From the NCBI GenBank assembly GCA_964594665.1, contig CAZQNY010000011.1:1-50598 (forward strand): DNA of 50,598 nucleotides, written 5' to 3'. Each line of letters opens with the position of its first letter. Position 1 is the stretch's first letter. Shown here piece after piece: positions 15,974 through 25,233 of this stretch. Source of the DNA: BM520 sp964594665 (GTDB lineage Bacteria > Bacteroidota > Bacteroidia > Bacteroidales > BM520). The position numbers and the translations under genes are program-made. Under the pieces are notes generated by a model. That model saw only the letters and a program-made list of their open reading frames with translations, searched no databases and was not told where the DNA came from.

Positions 15974-18776
15974 TTTTTAAATAGCGTGCTGTGTAGCTAT
16001 TGTTTATGGTACAGATTTTTTCGGGAGTACCTTCAGCGACAATTTCGCCACCTCCATTACCGCCTTCGGGGCCAATATCAATTATATGGTCTGCCACTTT
16101 TATTACATCCATATTATGTTCGATAACCAGAATGGTATTCCCTCTGTCAGTTAGTTTTTGTAATACTTCGAGTAATACTTTTACATCATGAAAGTGTAGC
16201 CCTGTTGTAGGTTCGTCGAGGATGTAAAGTGTTTTACCGGTGTCACGTTTTGATAATTCTGTTGCAAGCTTAACGCGTTGTGCTTCACCTCCGGAGAGTG
16301 TTGTAGATGATTGCCCCAGCGTGATATATCCCAATCCTACATCCTGTAAGGTTTTAATTTTTTTTATGATGGAAGGAATGTTTTCGAAAAAATCCACTGC
16401 CTGATTAATGGTCATATCAAGCACATCACTGATGCTTTTCCCTTTATAGCGTATTTCCAGTGTCTCTCTGTTGTATCGTCTTCCGTGGCAGGTTTCACAA
16501 TGAACATGCACATCGGGGAGAAAGTTCATTTCAATGAGTTTAACGCCTGCGCCCTGGCAGGTTTCACATCGGCCTCCTTTTACATTGAAGCTGAACCGTC
16601 CCGGTTTATAACCACGTATTTTTGATTCAGGAAGCTCCACAAAGAGTTTGCGGATATCACTGAATACACCTGTATACGTTGCCGGGTTTGATCGTGGCGT
16701 TCTTCCGATAGGAGACTGATCGATTTCAATGACCTTGTCAATATGTTTTAGGCCTTCAAGCTTTTTAAATGGCAGGGGACGTTTTTCAGAGCGATAAAGT
16801 ATCCTGCTGATCTCCGGATAAAGGGTCTGATTTATGAGTGATGATTTTCCGCTGCCACTAACGCCCGTTACGCAGATAAACTTACCAAGCGGCAGTTTTA
16901 GCGATACATTTTTCAGGTTGTTGCCTGAGGCTCCTGAAAGAATAAGGAAATCTCCGTTACCCGATCTTCTTTTTTCAGGAACCGGGATTTCTTCCTTCCC
17001 GTTGAGGTAGCGACAGGTAACCGAGTCACAGTTCAACAAATCTTTGGGTGTTCCCTGTCCAACAATCTTTCCGCCATGGATGCCTGCTCCCGGCCCTACA
17101 TCGATAATATGATCTGCGGATTCGATCATCTCCCGGTCGTGTTCCACGACAATTACGGAGTTGCCAATATCGCGCAGGTTCTTCAGGGCATCAATAAGTT
17201 TAATATTGTCGCGTTGATGCAGTCCGATACTGGGTTCATCAAGGATATAGAGCACACCAACCAGCTGCGAACCGATTTGCGTTGCAAGACGTATCCGCTG
17301 GCTCTCGCCACCACTTAAGGTTTTGGCCTGACGGTCCAGTGTAAGGTAATCCAAACCTACATTAAGCAGAAATCCGGTTCGTGTTTTTAGCTCACGGAGT
17401 ATTTCATAAGCCACCACATTCTGCCGTTCATCGAGCACCTGGTCAGCATGTGAAAACCATCCGTAAAGCGATGCCAGGTCGAGCTGGGCCAGTTCGCTGA
17501 TATTTTTTTTATCAATTTTAAACCAAAGGCTCTCTTTTTTTAACCGTTGTCCGTTGCAATCAGGGCAAGGCGTGGTATTCATAAAGCTTGCGGCCCATTT
17601 TTTTATGCCTTTACTGTTGGAAACTTCAGCCTGGCTGCGGATAAATTTGATAATGCCTTCGAAGGTAAGGTCGTAGGTGCTGTTAACGCCCAGGTATTCA
17701 TTTTTAACATGAATAACTTCACTGCTGCCATGAAGGATCATATCCATGGCATCGTCGGGAATATCTTTCACGGGAGTATTAAGCGTAAAGCCGAAATGTT
17801 CTCCAATGGCCTCCAGCTGACGGAAGATCCAGTTGTTTTTGTATTCCCCCAATGGTGCCAGGCCTCCCTTGCGGATACTTTTTTCCGGTTCGGGGATAAT
17901 TTTTTTCAGGTCTATTTCAGAGATTTTTCCCAGGCCGTTGCATCTGGGGCAGGCCCCGTACGGCGAGTTAAATGAAAAGGTATTTGGCTCGGGTTCACGA
18001 TACGATATGCCTGTGGTCGGGCACATAAGCATTTTGCTGTAATGCTTCACATCACCGGTTTTCATATCCTGAATAAGCATCATTCCGTCGCCCACCTTTA
18101 GGGCACTTCTGACTGCTTCACGGATTCTCCTTTCCGCCTCTTCTTTTACCGATAATCTGTCGATAACGACTTCGATATCATGAATTTTATATCGGTCGAG
18201 CTGCATGCCGAACTCAATTTCCCGGATTTCTCCATCCACGCGAACCCGGATATATCCTTGCCGGCGGATTTGTTCAAACAACTCGCGGTAATGGCCTTTA
18301 CGACCTTTTACCATTGGCGCAAGAATGAGAATATCTTTTTCTGTGTAATGATTGAGAATGAGCTCAATGATCTGGTCTTCGCTGTAGCGAACCATTTTTT
18401 CGCCGGTATTGTATGAGTATGCATGTGCTACTCTGGCGAACAGTAATCGCAGGAAATCGTATACTTCTGTAATGGTGCCAACAGTAGATCTGGGATTTTT
18501 CCCGGTTGTCTTTTGCTCAATGGCAATAACAGGGCTTAAGCCGGTTATCTGGTCTACTTCCGGGCGTTCAAGGTTGCCAATGAATTGCCGGGCATAGGCA
18601 GAGAAAGTCTCCATGTAGCGTCTCTGGCCTTCAGCATAAATGGTGTCAAATGCCAATGATGATTTACCGCTTCCGCTGAGGCCTGTGATTACTACCAGCT
18701 CATTTCTGGGGATAACGACATTGACATTTCTGAGGTTGTGAACTTTTGCTCCGTATATTTTTAGCTGCTCCTTCAA
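15960..18776 (-). CDS. uvrA: Excinuclease ABC subunit A
   Basis: UvrA is the ATPase that finds bulky DNA lesions and loads UvrB in nucleotide excision repair. The 938-residue protein has two ABC modules: Walker A GLSGSGKSSLAFD and GVSGSGKSSLINQ, signatures LSGGESQRIRLA and LSGGEAQRVKLA, and Walker B VLYILDEPS and LYILDEPTTGL. The C-terminal zinc module is complete (CETCQG ... CETCHG). The N-terminal one reads CPTT ... CPRC, so one of the four usual Cys ligands is missing. The start is a TTG at 18776, supported by a strong Shine-Dalgarno AAGGAG 8 bases upstream and by a stop codon in frame just before it. It follows rfbC by 11 bp. Confidence 0.96.
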   Translation of the reverse strand: MKEQLKIYGAKVHNLRNVNVVIPRNELVVITGLSGSGKSSLAFDTIYAEGQRRYMETFSAYARQFIGNLERPEVDQITGLSPVIAIEQKTTGKNPRSTVGTITEVYDFLRLLFARVAHAYSYNTGEKMVRYSEDQIIELILNHYTEKDILILAPMVKGRKGHYRELFEQIRRQGYIRVRVDGEIREIEFGMQLDRYKIHDIEVVIDRLSVKEEAERRIREAVRSALKVGDGMMLIQDMKTGDVKHYSKMLMCPTTGISYREPEPNTFSFNSPYGACPRCNGLGKISEIDLKKIIPEPEKSIRKGGLAPLGEYKNNWIFRQLEAIGEHFGFTLNTPVKDIPDDAMDMILHGSSEVIHVKNEYLGVNSTYDLTFEGIIKFIRSQAEVSNSKGIKKWAASFMNTTPCPDCNGQRLKKESLWFKIDKKNISELAQLDLASLYGWFSHADQVLDERQNVVAYEILRELKTRTGFLLNVGLDYLTLDRQAKTLSGGESQRIRLATQIGSQLVGVLYILDEPSIGLHQRDNIKLIDALKNLRDIGNSVIVVEHDREMIESADHIIDVGPGAGIHGGKIVGQGTPKDLLNCDSVTCRYLNGKEEIPVPEKRRSGNGDFLILSGASGNNLKNVSLKLPLGKFICVTGVSGSGKSSLINQTLYPEISRILYRSEKRPLPFKKLEGLKHIDKVIEIDQSPIGRTPRSNPATYTGVFSDIRKLFVELPESKIRGYKPGRFSFNVKGGRCETCQGAGVKLIEMNFLPDVHVHCETCHGRRYNRETLEIRYKGKSISDVLDMTINQAVDFFENIPSIIKKIKTLQDVGLGYITLGQSSTTLSGGEAQRVKLATELSKRDTGKTLYILDEPTTGLHFHDVKVLLEVLQKLTDRGNTILVIEHNMDVIKVADHIIDIGPEGGNGGGEIVAEGTPEKICTINNSYTARYLKNEIR

Positions 18777-18790
18777 GCCTGGTCTCCTTA
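18777..18790 (-). promoter_or_regulatory. Strong Shine-Dalgarno deciding the uvrA TTG start
   Basis: On the minus strand the rfbC stop runs into TAAGGAGACCAGGC just before TTG. The AAGGAG core is a near-full Shine-Dalgarno, unusual here because most genes in the window have none, and it makes the TTG start credible. Confidence 0.7.
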
Positions 18791-19330
18791 AAATGGATTA
18801 TCAATCTGATTATAAAAAGGTGCTTCGTTGTCTCTGCCGGAAAGAATGGGGTTTTCAATGCCCCATTGAACTTTTACATCAGGGTCATCCCACCGGAAAG
18901 TAACTTCCGAAGTGTGATCATAAACCTCAGTACATTTGTAGTTTACGATGGTATGATCTTCAAGGGTTAAAAAACCGTGTGCAAAGCCTTCCGGAACATA
19001 GAACATGTGGTTGTTTTTACCACTGAGTAATGCTGTTTCGTGCTGTAAATAGGTTGGGGAGTCTTTACGAAGATCAACCGCGACATCCAGGATGCTACCC
19101 TGTATAACTCTTACCAGTTTGCCCTGGGCAAACGGCGGGCGTTGAAAATGCAATCCTCTGAGGACATTTTTCATGGATAACGACTGGTTATCCTGCACAA
19201 AATCATGCACGAAACCCAGTTTTTCCAGGGTGTTTTTATTCCATGATTCAAAAAAATAGCCTCTTTCATCTCCAAATACCCGGGGTTTAATGATAATAAC
19301 ATCCCGGATGCCGGTTTTTATGATCTCCAT
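18788..19330 (-). CDS. rfbC: dTDP-4-dehydrorhamnose 3,5-epimerase
   Basis: RmlC/RfbC epimerises dTDP-4-keto-6-deoxyglucose in dTDP-L-rhamnose synthesis for surface polysaccharide. The 180-residue product is a single cupin with GDERGYFFESW, the catalytic-His segment VLRGLHFQ, DVAVDLRKDSPT and YVPEGFAHGF. The frame is open to an ATG at 19369, but that lies inside lpd; ATG 19330 (MEIIKTGI) gives the usual family length. The other rml genes are not in the window; it stands between lpd and uvrA, which have no link to rhamnose. Confidence 0.94.
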   Translation of the reverse strand: MEIIKTGIRDVIIIKPRVFGDERGYFFESWNKNTLEKLGFVHDFVQDNQSLSMKNVLRGLHFQRPPFAQGKLVRVIQGSILDVAVDLRKDSPTYLQHETALLSGKNNHMFYVPEGFAHGFLTLEDHTIVNYKCTEVYDHTSEVTFRWDDPDVKVQWGIENPILSGRDNEAPFYNQIDNPF

Positions 19331-19340
19331 TATTGTGTTT

Positions 19341-20735
19341 TTATAAATGTATACATTCGTCGTAGGCATTGGCTACGGCTTCCATAACAGCCTCTGAACG
19401 TGTTGGGTGCGGGTGGACAGCTTTCAGGATTTCATGTCCTGTGGTTTCCAGTTTTCTGGCCACAACCGCTTCAGCGATCATTTCAGTAACGTTTTCACCA
19501 ATCATATGTGCTCCCAGCCATTCGCCGTATTTGGCATCGAAGATAACTTTTATAAATCCGTCTTTGTTTCCCGATGCGGAAGCTTTTCCTGATGCTGAGA
19601 AAGGGAATTTCCCGACTTTAATTTCATGTCCGGCCTCCAGAGCCTGTCTTTCAGTCATGCCAACAGAAGCGACTTCCGGAACTGTATAGGTACATGAAGG
19701 GATATTGCTATAATCAACCGTTTCAGTTTCCATACCGGCGATTTTTTCCACGCAGCAAATTCCTTCAGCGGAAGCAACGTGTGCCAGCGCGGGGCCATGA
19801 ACGATATCTCCAATGGCATATACGCCGTCTATATTTGTCCGGTAATATTCGTCAACTTTGATCTTTCCTTTTTCAAACTCAACGCCGGTTTCTTCCAGGC
19901 CAATACCTTCAAGGTTGGTCTGAACGCCAACTGCAGAAAGAACCACATCGGCTTCCAGTTGTTGTTCCCCTTTTTTAGATTCTACGGTAACAAGGCATTT
20001 CTCACCTGAGGCATCCACGTTTTTTACGCTTGCACCAGTCATAACCTTCATACCCATTTTTTTGAAAGAACGGGCGAGCTGCTTACTAACCTCCTCGTCT
20101 TCTACCGGGACGATATTTGGCAGGTATTCTATGATGGTTACTTTTGTGCCAATTGACTGGTAGAAATAGGCAAACTCGGAACCAATAGCACCGGAGCCAA
20201 CAACAACCATGGTTTCGGGTTGACTCTCGAGAGTCATGGCTTCACGGTAACCAATTACCTTCTTGCCATCCTGCTTCATGAAAGGAAGCTCCTTTGAGCG
20301 TGCTCCGGTAGCGAGAATTGTATGTTTTGCTTCGTATATGGTTGCGTTACCATCAGCATCCAGTACTTCTACTTTTTTGCCGGGCATTACCTTGCCAAAG
20401 CCATTGATTACGTCGATTTTGTTCTTTTTGAGCAGGAATTGCACCCCTTTGCTCATGCCATCTGCAACGCCACGGCTGCGTTTGATTACATCCGGGAAGT
20501 TGATCTGAGGAGCCCCATCACTCAAATTTATACCATAATCCCCTAAATGTTTTGTGTAATTAAACACCTGAGCACTTTTTAGCAGTGCTTTTGTAGGGAT
20601 ACATCCCCAGTTCAGGCATATTCCACCCAGTTCAGCTTTTTCTACTACTGCAGTTTTTAATCCAAGCTGTGAAGCTCGTATAGCAGCGACATATCCACCC
20701 GGGCCACTACCTATTACCATTACGTCGTAGTTCAT
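19341..20735 (-). CDS. lpdA: Dihydrolipoyl dehydrogenase (E3)
   Basis: This flavoenzyme reoxidises dihydrolipoamide with NAD+ in the 2-oxoacid dehydrogenase and glycine cleavage complexes. The 464-residue protein has an N-terminal FAD site (GSGPGGYVAAIRA), the redox disulfide GGICLNWGCIPTK, an NAD-binding VVGSGAIGSEFA, GVYAIGDIVHG, and the catalytic His-Glu pair in HPHPTRSEAV. It is the first gene of a four-gene run (lpd, rfbC, uvrA, retropepsin). A gcvP gene is 21 kb away in the same window, so it could serve that system, but no gene for E1, E2 or GcvH is adjacent. Confidence 0.96.
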   Translation of the reverse strand: MNYDVMVIGSGPGGYVAAIRASQLGLKTAVVEKAELGGICLNWGCIPTKALLKSAQVFNYTKHLGDYGINLSDGAPQINFPDVIKRSRGVADGMSKGVQFLLKKNKIDVINGFGKVMPGKKVEVLDADGNATIYEAKHTILATGARSKELPFMKQDGKKVIGYREAMTLESQPETMVVVGSGAIGSEFAYFYQSIGTKVTIIEYLPNIVPVEDEEVSKQLARSFKKMGMKVMTGASVKNVDASGEKCLVTVESKKGEQQLEADVVLSAVGVQTNLEGIGLEETGVEFEKGKIKVDEYYRTNIDGVYAIGDIVHGPALAHVASAEGICCVEKIAGMETETVDYSNIPSCTYTVPEVASVGMTERQALEAGHEIKVGKFPFSASGKASASGNKDGFIKVIFDAKYGEWLGAHMIGENVTEMIAEAVVARKLETTGHEILKAVHPHPTRSEAVMEAVANAYDECIHL

Positions 20736-20945
20736 AAGTTTTAGTTTTTCGCGAAATTAATAACTATTCATTAAATAAGGTAAAAAAGTTATCCCTGTTT
20801 TAAAAAAGGGATGACAGATTATGAAACAGAGGGGGGTGGAAAATGTTTGATCTGTGGCATAGTAACCAACAAAGGCCACCTCATCCGGGACAGCCTCCTG
20901 TCAATCATCGAACAAAAATGTAGCAAATCATGCCTCACTTTAATA

Positions 20946-21035
20946 AGGAACACGGGGTTTCACAGGGTTTACACGGGGTTTCACAGAGTTTTTTTTCTGC
21001 ATTGCAGAAAATACTCGGTGAACCCCCGTGTTCCT
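20946..21035. repeat. Intergenic palindrome with nested 21-bp-period direct repeat (copy A)
   Basis: Outer arms of 18 bp (aggaacacggggtttcac / gtgaacccccgtgttcct) differ at one base. The left side holds two copies of acacggggtttcacag spaced 21 bp apart (20950 and 20971). A separate inner hairpin, ttttctgca-t-tgcagaaaa, occupies the middle. The layout matches the element at 49289-49369, so this is probably a dispersed, non-coding repeat family. Confidence 0.75.
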
Positions 21036-21040
21036 GATAA

Positions 21041-21071
21041 TAAAAAACGGCTCCCAAAATCAGGAGCCGCT
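21041..21071 (-). terminator. Intrinsic terminator of the LVIVD lipoprotein gene
   Basis: Stem cggctcc / ggagccg with an 8-base loop, followed on the minus strand by GTTTTTTATT. It begins 32 bp past the stop. Confidence 0.88.
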
Positions 21072-21100
21072 CGTCATTACCGCGTTTAACAAGTAGAATT

Positions 21101-22378
21101 CTATTGCCCTATCGGAATAGTGCTTAGAAGTTGAATATCTTCCGGATTTGAATAGTTGTATTGGTATATGCCCTGTTCTCCAACAAGAATTAGTGTTTCG
21201 CCCAATGGAATAACGTCAAAGGCATTGATATCAGAATAATGGGCCAGCTGGTTTTCATCTATGGCTTCGGGATCGTCTGCATTATAAACTTTCAGGCCGG
21301 CATCGCCATCACACACAAAAAGCGTATTGTCAGAAATACCTAATCCATATGGCTCCTGCATGGGGTAGGATGCTATAAGCTGAGGCTCTTCAATGTTTTC
21401 AATATCAATTACTTCAAGCTCATTAACATTGCTCCCGCAGGCATTTCCGCCTCTCAGGGTGATGTATGCCAGGTTATCTTTTACCACCACCGGATCGCAG
21501 CTGGTAACATGCCAGAATTCACTGATATATACCGGTGATAAAGGGTTTACAAGACTGTAAATACTCATCCCGTTGGATGTTCCGAAAAATGCTTTTTCAT
21601 CGTTAATAAATAGCGTTTCAATATTCCAGCCAACATAAAAGCTGTTTTTGAAAACGGGATCCTCAACATTCGTTACATCGAAAATATGAAGCTGATCTGA
21701 ATCAACAGCATAAAGTGTATTCTCCAAAATGCCAAAGCGTGCCATGGAGCCGCCCATTCCGATGCCTTCACCGGAAACACCGCCACCTCCGTTGGCCAGA
21801 TCACCGGAAATTCTCCAGGTACTCTCATACATACCATTGGTGTAGTATATGGGGTATGGGTAATGCGTAAAATCGTCTTTTATCATTTTTATCTCCCAGC
21901 CAACAACAACTCCGGAATCCCGGTTTATAGGTCCCAGAGGATAGTTTTCATCCCATTCCGGTAAGGTGTATGGCATAACGTCGGTTATGCGGTCGATTAC
22001 CGTGATGTTGGTAATATCCTGAACATCCAGCGACACCATATCCGTGTAACTGTCTACGTACAGAACATGATCTTTTACAGCCATATCAATACATCCGGGC
22101 ACTTCAATAAACGTAATATTTACCGGATTTTCAGGGTCTGTATTATCAATAATATGAATCCCTTCAAGTTCTTTGATCAGGAAGATGTACTGATCTTTAA
22201 AGTATATTTTCCCATGGCTTTCAAGAGGTTGCACTTCCGTTTGTTTTACTGCAGAACGCAAATCCTCATACGACATATATACAGGGCTGTTGGCCATGTA
22301 TTCGTGTGTAAATTTATCCTCACAGCCGGTGAAAATGACAATAGCAAGAAGAAAGAATAAAAATCCTTGTTTTTTCAT
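21101..22378 (-). CDS. LVIVD-repeat lipoprotein
   Basis: The 425-residue protein starts with a lipoprotein signal peptide (lipobox FTGC, Cys near residue 19) and so is probably anchored in the outer membrane. The rest consists of repeated beta units such as GIHIIDNTDPENPVNI, VSLDVQDITNITVID, LHIFDVTNVEDPVFK and LEVIDIENIEEPQLI. These are LVIVD repeats, which fold as a propeller. A function for such repeats is not established. It follows the small barrel gene by 7 bp, so the two probably form a unit at the outer membrane. Confidence 0.85.
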   Translation of the reverse strand: MKKQGFLFFLLAIVIFTGCEDKFTHEYMANSPVYMSYEDLRSAVKQTEVQPLESHGKIYFKDQYIFLIKELEGIHIIDNTDPENPVNITFIEVPGCIDMAVKDHVLYVDSYTDMVSLDVQDITNITVIDRITDVMPYTLPEWDENYPLGPINRDSGVVVGWEIKMIKDDFTHYPYPIYYTNGMYESTWRISGDLANGGGGVSGEGIGMGGSMARFGILENTLYAVDSDQLHIFDVTNVEDPVFKNSFYVGWNIETLFINDEKAFFGTSNGMSIYSLVNPLSPVYISEFWHVTSCDPVVVKDNLAYITLRGGNACGSNVNELEVIDIENIEEPQLIASYPMQEPYGLGISDNTLFVCDGDAGLKVYNADDPEAIDENQLAHYSDINAFDVIPLGETLILVGEQGIYQYNYSNPEDIQLLSTIPIGQ

Positions 22379-22385
22379 GGCATGA

Positions 22386-23000
22386 TTAGTTAAAGATAAA
22401 ACCTAATTTGATGGTAAGCCTGTTGTATTCAATGAGCATGTTGTTATCAGCATCTTCAACAGTATATTTAAGTTGCTGGTAACGATAGCCTACGGCAAAG
22501 ACAAACCCCAGATGTTCGTTAAACATGTTTTTAAAACCCACTTGCGGATTAATGAAAAAGCCACCTTTAGGGTTATATTCACCATAATAGGGGTATGGAT
22601 AAGGAACAAAGGATGATAGTGCTGAATATTCAGGATAAGAATACCATGGGTAGATATTGCTGTTATTTGTTAAAGCCAGGTTGTATCCTGTTTGAAAATT
22701 AACAAAAGGTGAGAATTTTTCATCTCTGAAATAGTATCTCAGATCCAGGAATACGGGCAGATAACTCTCTTCAAGAAACTCAATTCCAACACCTGCGCCG
22801 ATATGAATGATATTGTTTATGCTGAAGCTGCTGATATTTGATATCGTAAATGGTGCCGGTCTGTTGTTGGCCATGGGTCCGGCAAGAAAGCCTGTTTCTG
22901 TGATGTTTTCATACCTCGGCGAAGTTTGCGGGGTGTCCTGCGCAATTAATGCTCCGGAGCAGACTATTATCAGAAAACAAAAGAGGAATACTTTTCTCAT
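22386..23000 (-). CDS. Small outer-membrane beta-barrel protein, unknown function
   Basis: The 204-residue product has a signal peptide (ending LIAQ) and alternating hydrophobic strands with many aromatic residues (IHIGAGVGIEFL, VFLDLRYYF, FSPFVNFQTGYNL, FGFVFAVGYRY-like), ending in LTIKLGFIFN. This is the look of an eight-stranded OmpX/PorT-like barrel. The Tyr/Pro-rich stretch near residues 120-140 is probably an outer loop. It precedes the LVIVD lipoprotein gene. Confidence 0.75.
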   Translation of the reverse strand: MRKVFLFCFLIIVCSGALIAQDTPQTSPRYENITETGFLAGPMANNRPAPFTISNISSFSINNIIHIGAGVGIEFLEESYLPVFLDLRYYFRDEKFSPFVNFQTGYNLALTNNSNIYPWYSYPEYSALSSFVPYPYPYYGEYNPKGGFFINPQVGFKNMFNEHLGFVFAVGYRYQQLKYTVEDADNNMLIEYNRLTIKLGFIFN

Positions 23001-23070
23001 ATTTATAAATTTAATAATAGAAGTGTTGCTAATTAAATGATTATATGAGGTTAAAATGGTTGCGTTTTAG

Positions 23071-23102
23071 AAAAAAAAAGTCTGCACCAGGGTGGTGCAG
23101 AC
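23071..23102 (-). terminator. Intrinsic terminator of amt
   Basis: Perfect 10-bp stem gtctgcacca / tggtgcagac with loop ggg, followed on the minus strand by nine T residues. It lies 30 bp past the amt stop. Confidence 0.95.
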
Positions 23103-23131
23103 AAGAATTGAATTTTTGGGAATTTTGGAGA

Positions 23132-24352
23132 TTACAACGCTCCGTCGTGGTCATAGGCTTTTTCGCCATGCAGGGCTTCGTCAAGCCCGTTTTCTTCTGT
23201 TAACTCATCCACCTTCACCGGAGTGATCAGGTTAATAATAATAAGCATCAGATACGTAAACAGGAAAGCATAGATTGCTGCTACGAACACAGAGATGGTC
23301 TCTTTCCAGAAGAATGCCCAGTCGCCCTCGATAGCACCACCCTGGCCGTGAATGGCAGAGCTGGCAAAAACACCGAGAAGAATCGTACCGATGAAACCAC
23401 CAATACCGTGAACACCCCATACATCGAGTGCATCATCCCAGCCAAGCTTGTTTTTCAACTGTACGGCAAGATAACATACTGCACCGGCAATAATACCTAT
23501 TACCATTGCAGCCCAGAGAGGTACGAAACCTGCTGCAGGAGTAATGGTGGCAAGACCGGCAACGGCGCCCGTTAATAAACCCACGAATTTGGGCTTCCGT
23601 TCCCGGCTCCACTCAATAATAAGCCACGTGATCGCCGCGAAAGAAGCTGCCACGTCAGTATTCAAAAATGCAAGTGTTGTATTTGCATTTACGCTCAACT
23701 CACTGCCGGCGTTAAACCCATACCATCCGAACCAAAGTAGAGCGGTACCAATAGCCACCAACGGAATACTGTTAGGACGAAACTCTCTGTCGCGGCGCTT
23801 GCCAACATAAAATATCGATGCCAGGGCTGCAAAACCGGCTGTAGCATGTACCACAATACCTCCGGCAAAGTCGAGAACTCCCCACTCAGCAAGAAGTCCG
23901 CCACCCCAAACCATATGTACAAAAGGATAATAAACAAAGATCTGCCATGCGACCAGGAAGATCAGGTATGCCTTGAAGGATACACGGTTGATAAATGCAC
24001 CTGTGATAAGTGCAGGTGTGATAATGGCAAACATCATCTGATACGCAATAAATATGTATGTGGGAAATGCTCCTCCCGGGCCGCCATACGCATCATTGAA
24101 TCCTATCCCTCTGAGAAAGATATGATCAAAATTACCTATGATGCCGCCTTCGCCACCACTGAAACAAAGTGAATAGCCTATGGAAACCCATAAAATGGTT
24201 GTGATACCAAGTGATACAAAAGTCTGTATCATGATACCGAGGATGTTGCGTTTTCCTGCCAAACCGCCATAGAAAAATGCCAGACCCGGAGTCATAAGCA
24301 TTACAAGGCTGGTGGCCAGGATCATAAAGGTTGTTGTGCCTGTATCAAACAT
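23132..24352 (-). CDS. amt: Ammonium transporter, Amt/Mep/Rh family
   Basis: Amt conducts ammonium across the inner membrane as a trimer. The 406-residue protein has about eleven membrane segments. It begins TGTTTFMILATSLVMLMTPG and has the conserved pore His residues in GGIVVHATAGFAAL and WGVHGIGGFIGT. It has no long cytoplasmic C-terminal extension. No glnK/glnB gene is adjacent, which is unusual since amt and glnK often travel together. A TorF-like porin gene lies 28 bp upstream and probably shares its mRNA, and a two-component system follows further upstream. Confidence 0.96.
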   Translation of the reverse strand: MFDTGTTTFMILATSLVMLMTPGLAFFYGGLAGKRNILGIMIQTFVSLGITTILWVSIGYSLCFSGGEGGIIGNFDHIFLRGIGFNDAYGGPGGAFPTYIFIAYQMMFAIITPALITGAFINRVSFKAYLIFLVAWQIFVYYPFVHMVWGGGLLAEWGVLDFAGGIVVHATAGFAALASIFYVGKRRDREFRPNSIPLVAIGTALLWFGWYGFNAGSELSVNANTTLAFLNTDVAASFAAITWLIIEWSRERKPKFVGLLTGAVAGLATITPAAGFVPLWAAMVIGIIAGAVCYLAVQLKNKLGWDDALDVWGVHGIGGFIGTILLGVFASSAIHGQGGAIEGDWAFFWKETISVFVAAIYAFLFTYLMLIIINLITPVKVDELTEENGLDEALHGEKAYDHDGAL

Positions 24353-24380
24353 AGTTTTAATGTGTTTTGGTTATTGATTG

Positions 24381-25127
24381 TTATAAACTGATTCCGAATA
24401 CGAAAAAGATATTGCCTGCCATAGGATTACAGATAAATGATGCCGACATGGGAAGGGCGAATTTTTCGGTTATCGCTAACTCTTTTCCTGCAGTAACACC
24501 AAGGTTTATTATTCCCATTTTGTCACCATAAAAACCACCCCATTCGGCTTCTTTATCGGTGTCAGACTGGCCGGTCAGGTTTGCTCCTGCAAAAACATCC
24601 AGTGAAATTTCATTTTTCGTTGCAAAAGCGTAGCCTAATTCAGCATAGGTAGAGTATCTGTTGTCTCCCTGCGAGTTGAGATCATCACCGTAGAAATTTG
24701 TTGCTATCATCAATGATAAAGGAAGGGATTCCGTACCATTGAAGCTTACTGTTGCCTCAAAGAGATGTCCTGTCTCTCCGTTTTTGTAGTTAAAATAATC
24801 GTCGTCGAGTATATCACTCGGAAAAAAGTAATCTGTAACCGTTACAGAGAACATGTCCTCCAGGAATGTGTACCCGAGATAAAGGTCTGCCTCCTGTCCC
24901 TGGCTGCCATTAACCGAATATGCACCCCATGCACCAACAGTAAAACCACTATTGGAATATTCAACATAGGGCTGAATACTTGGGGAAGCGCCTAAATCCA
25001 TGCCGCGCCATACATAGCGGCTCATAACGTCAGAGCCAATGCTCCACTGTGCCTGTGTCTGATGCGAAATCATTGTAAATGAAAACAGCATCAATAAAAG
25101 GCATAATGTCTTTTGTAAAGATTTCAT
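24381..25127 (-). CDS. TorF-like (Gcw_chp) putative porin
   Basis: The 248-residue protein has a signal peptide (ending TQAQW) and the family-typical start of the mature part, GSDVMSRYVWRGMDLG. Amphipathic strands follow, ending in GNIFFVFGISL with a hydrophobic C-terminal strand. The family is described as putative porins of unknown function. Position directly before amt suggests a role in getting ammonium or small nitrogen compounds through the outer membrane; this is inference from context only. Confidence 0.78.
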   Translation of the reverse strand: MKSLQKTLCLLLMLFSFTMISHQTQAQWSIGSDVMSRYVWRGMDLGASPSIQPYVEYSNSGFTVGAWGAYSVNGSQGQEADLYLGYTFLEDMFSVTVTDYFFPSDILDDDYFNYKNGETGHLFEATVSFNGTESLPLSLMIATNFYGDDLNSQGDNRYSTYAELGYAFATKNEISLDVFAGANLTGQSDTDKEAEWGGFYGDKMGIINLGVTAGKELAITEKFALPMSASFICNPMAGNIFFVFGISL

Positions 25128-25233
25128 ACTTGTGTATTTGGTTTGTGAATTTCAAATACAAAAATGAAACTGTTAACAGAAAATTAAAACAGGGGCATTC
25201 TGAATTTTTTATCAGAAAATATGGGAAGTATTT

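Larger units (their letters stand above)
20736..21100. other. 365-bp gene-free gap between lpd and the LVIVD gene
   Basis: No credible gene is present; the plus-strand open frame across 20811-21089 has no family look and is made largely of repeat sequence. The gap holds a small hairpin (atccct/agggat, 20791-20812), the palindromic repeat at 20946-21035 and the terminator at 21041-21071. I could not find a clear TAnnTTTG promoter for lpd here. Confidence 0.6.

Noticed and set aside
20811..21089. Plus-strand open frame in the lpd-LVIVD gap
   Set aside because: It runs through the palindromic repeat and the terminator, has no family look, signal or promoter, and is explained by those elements.
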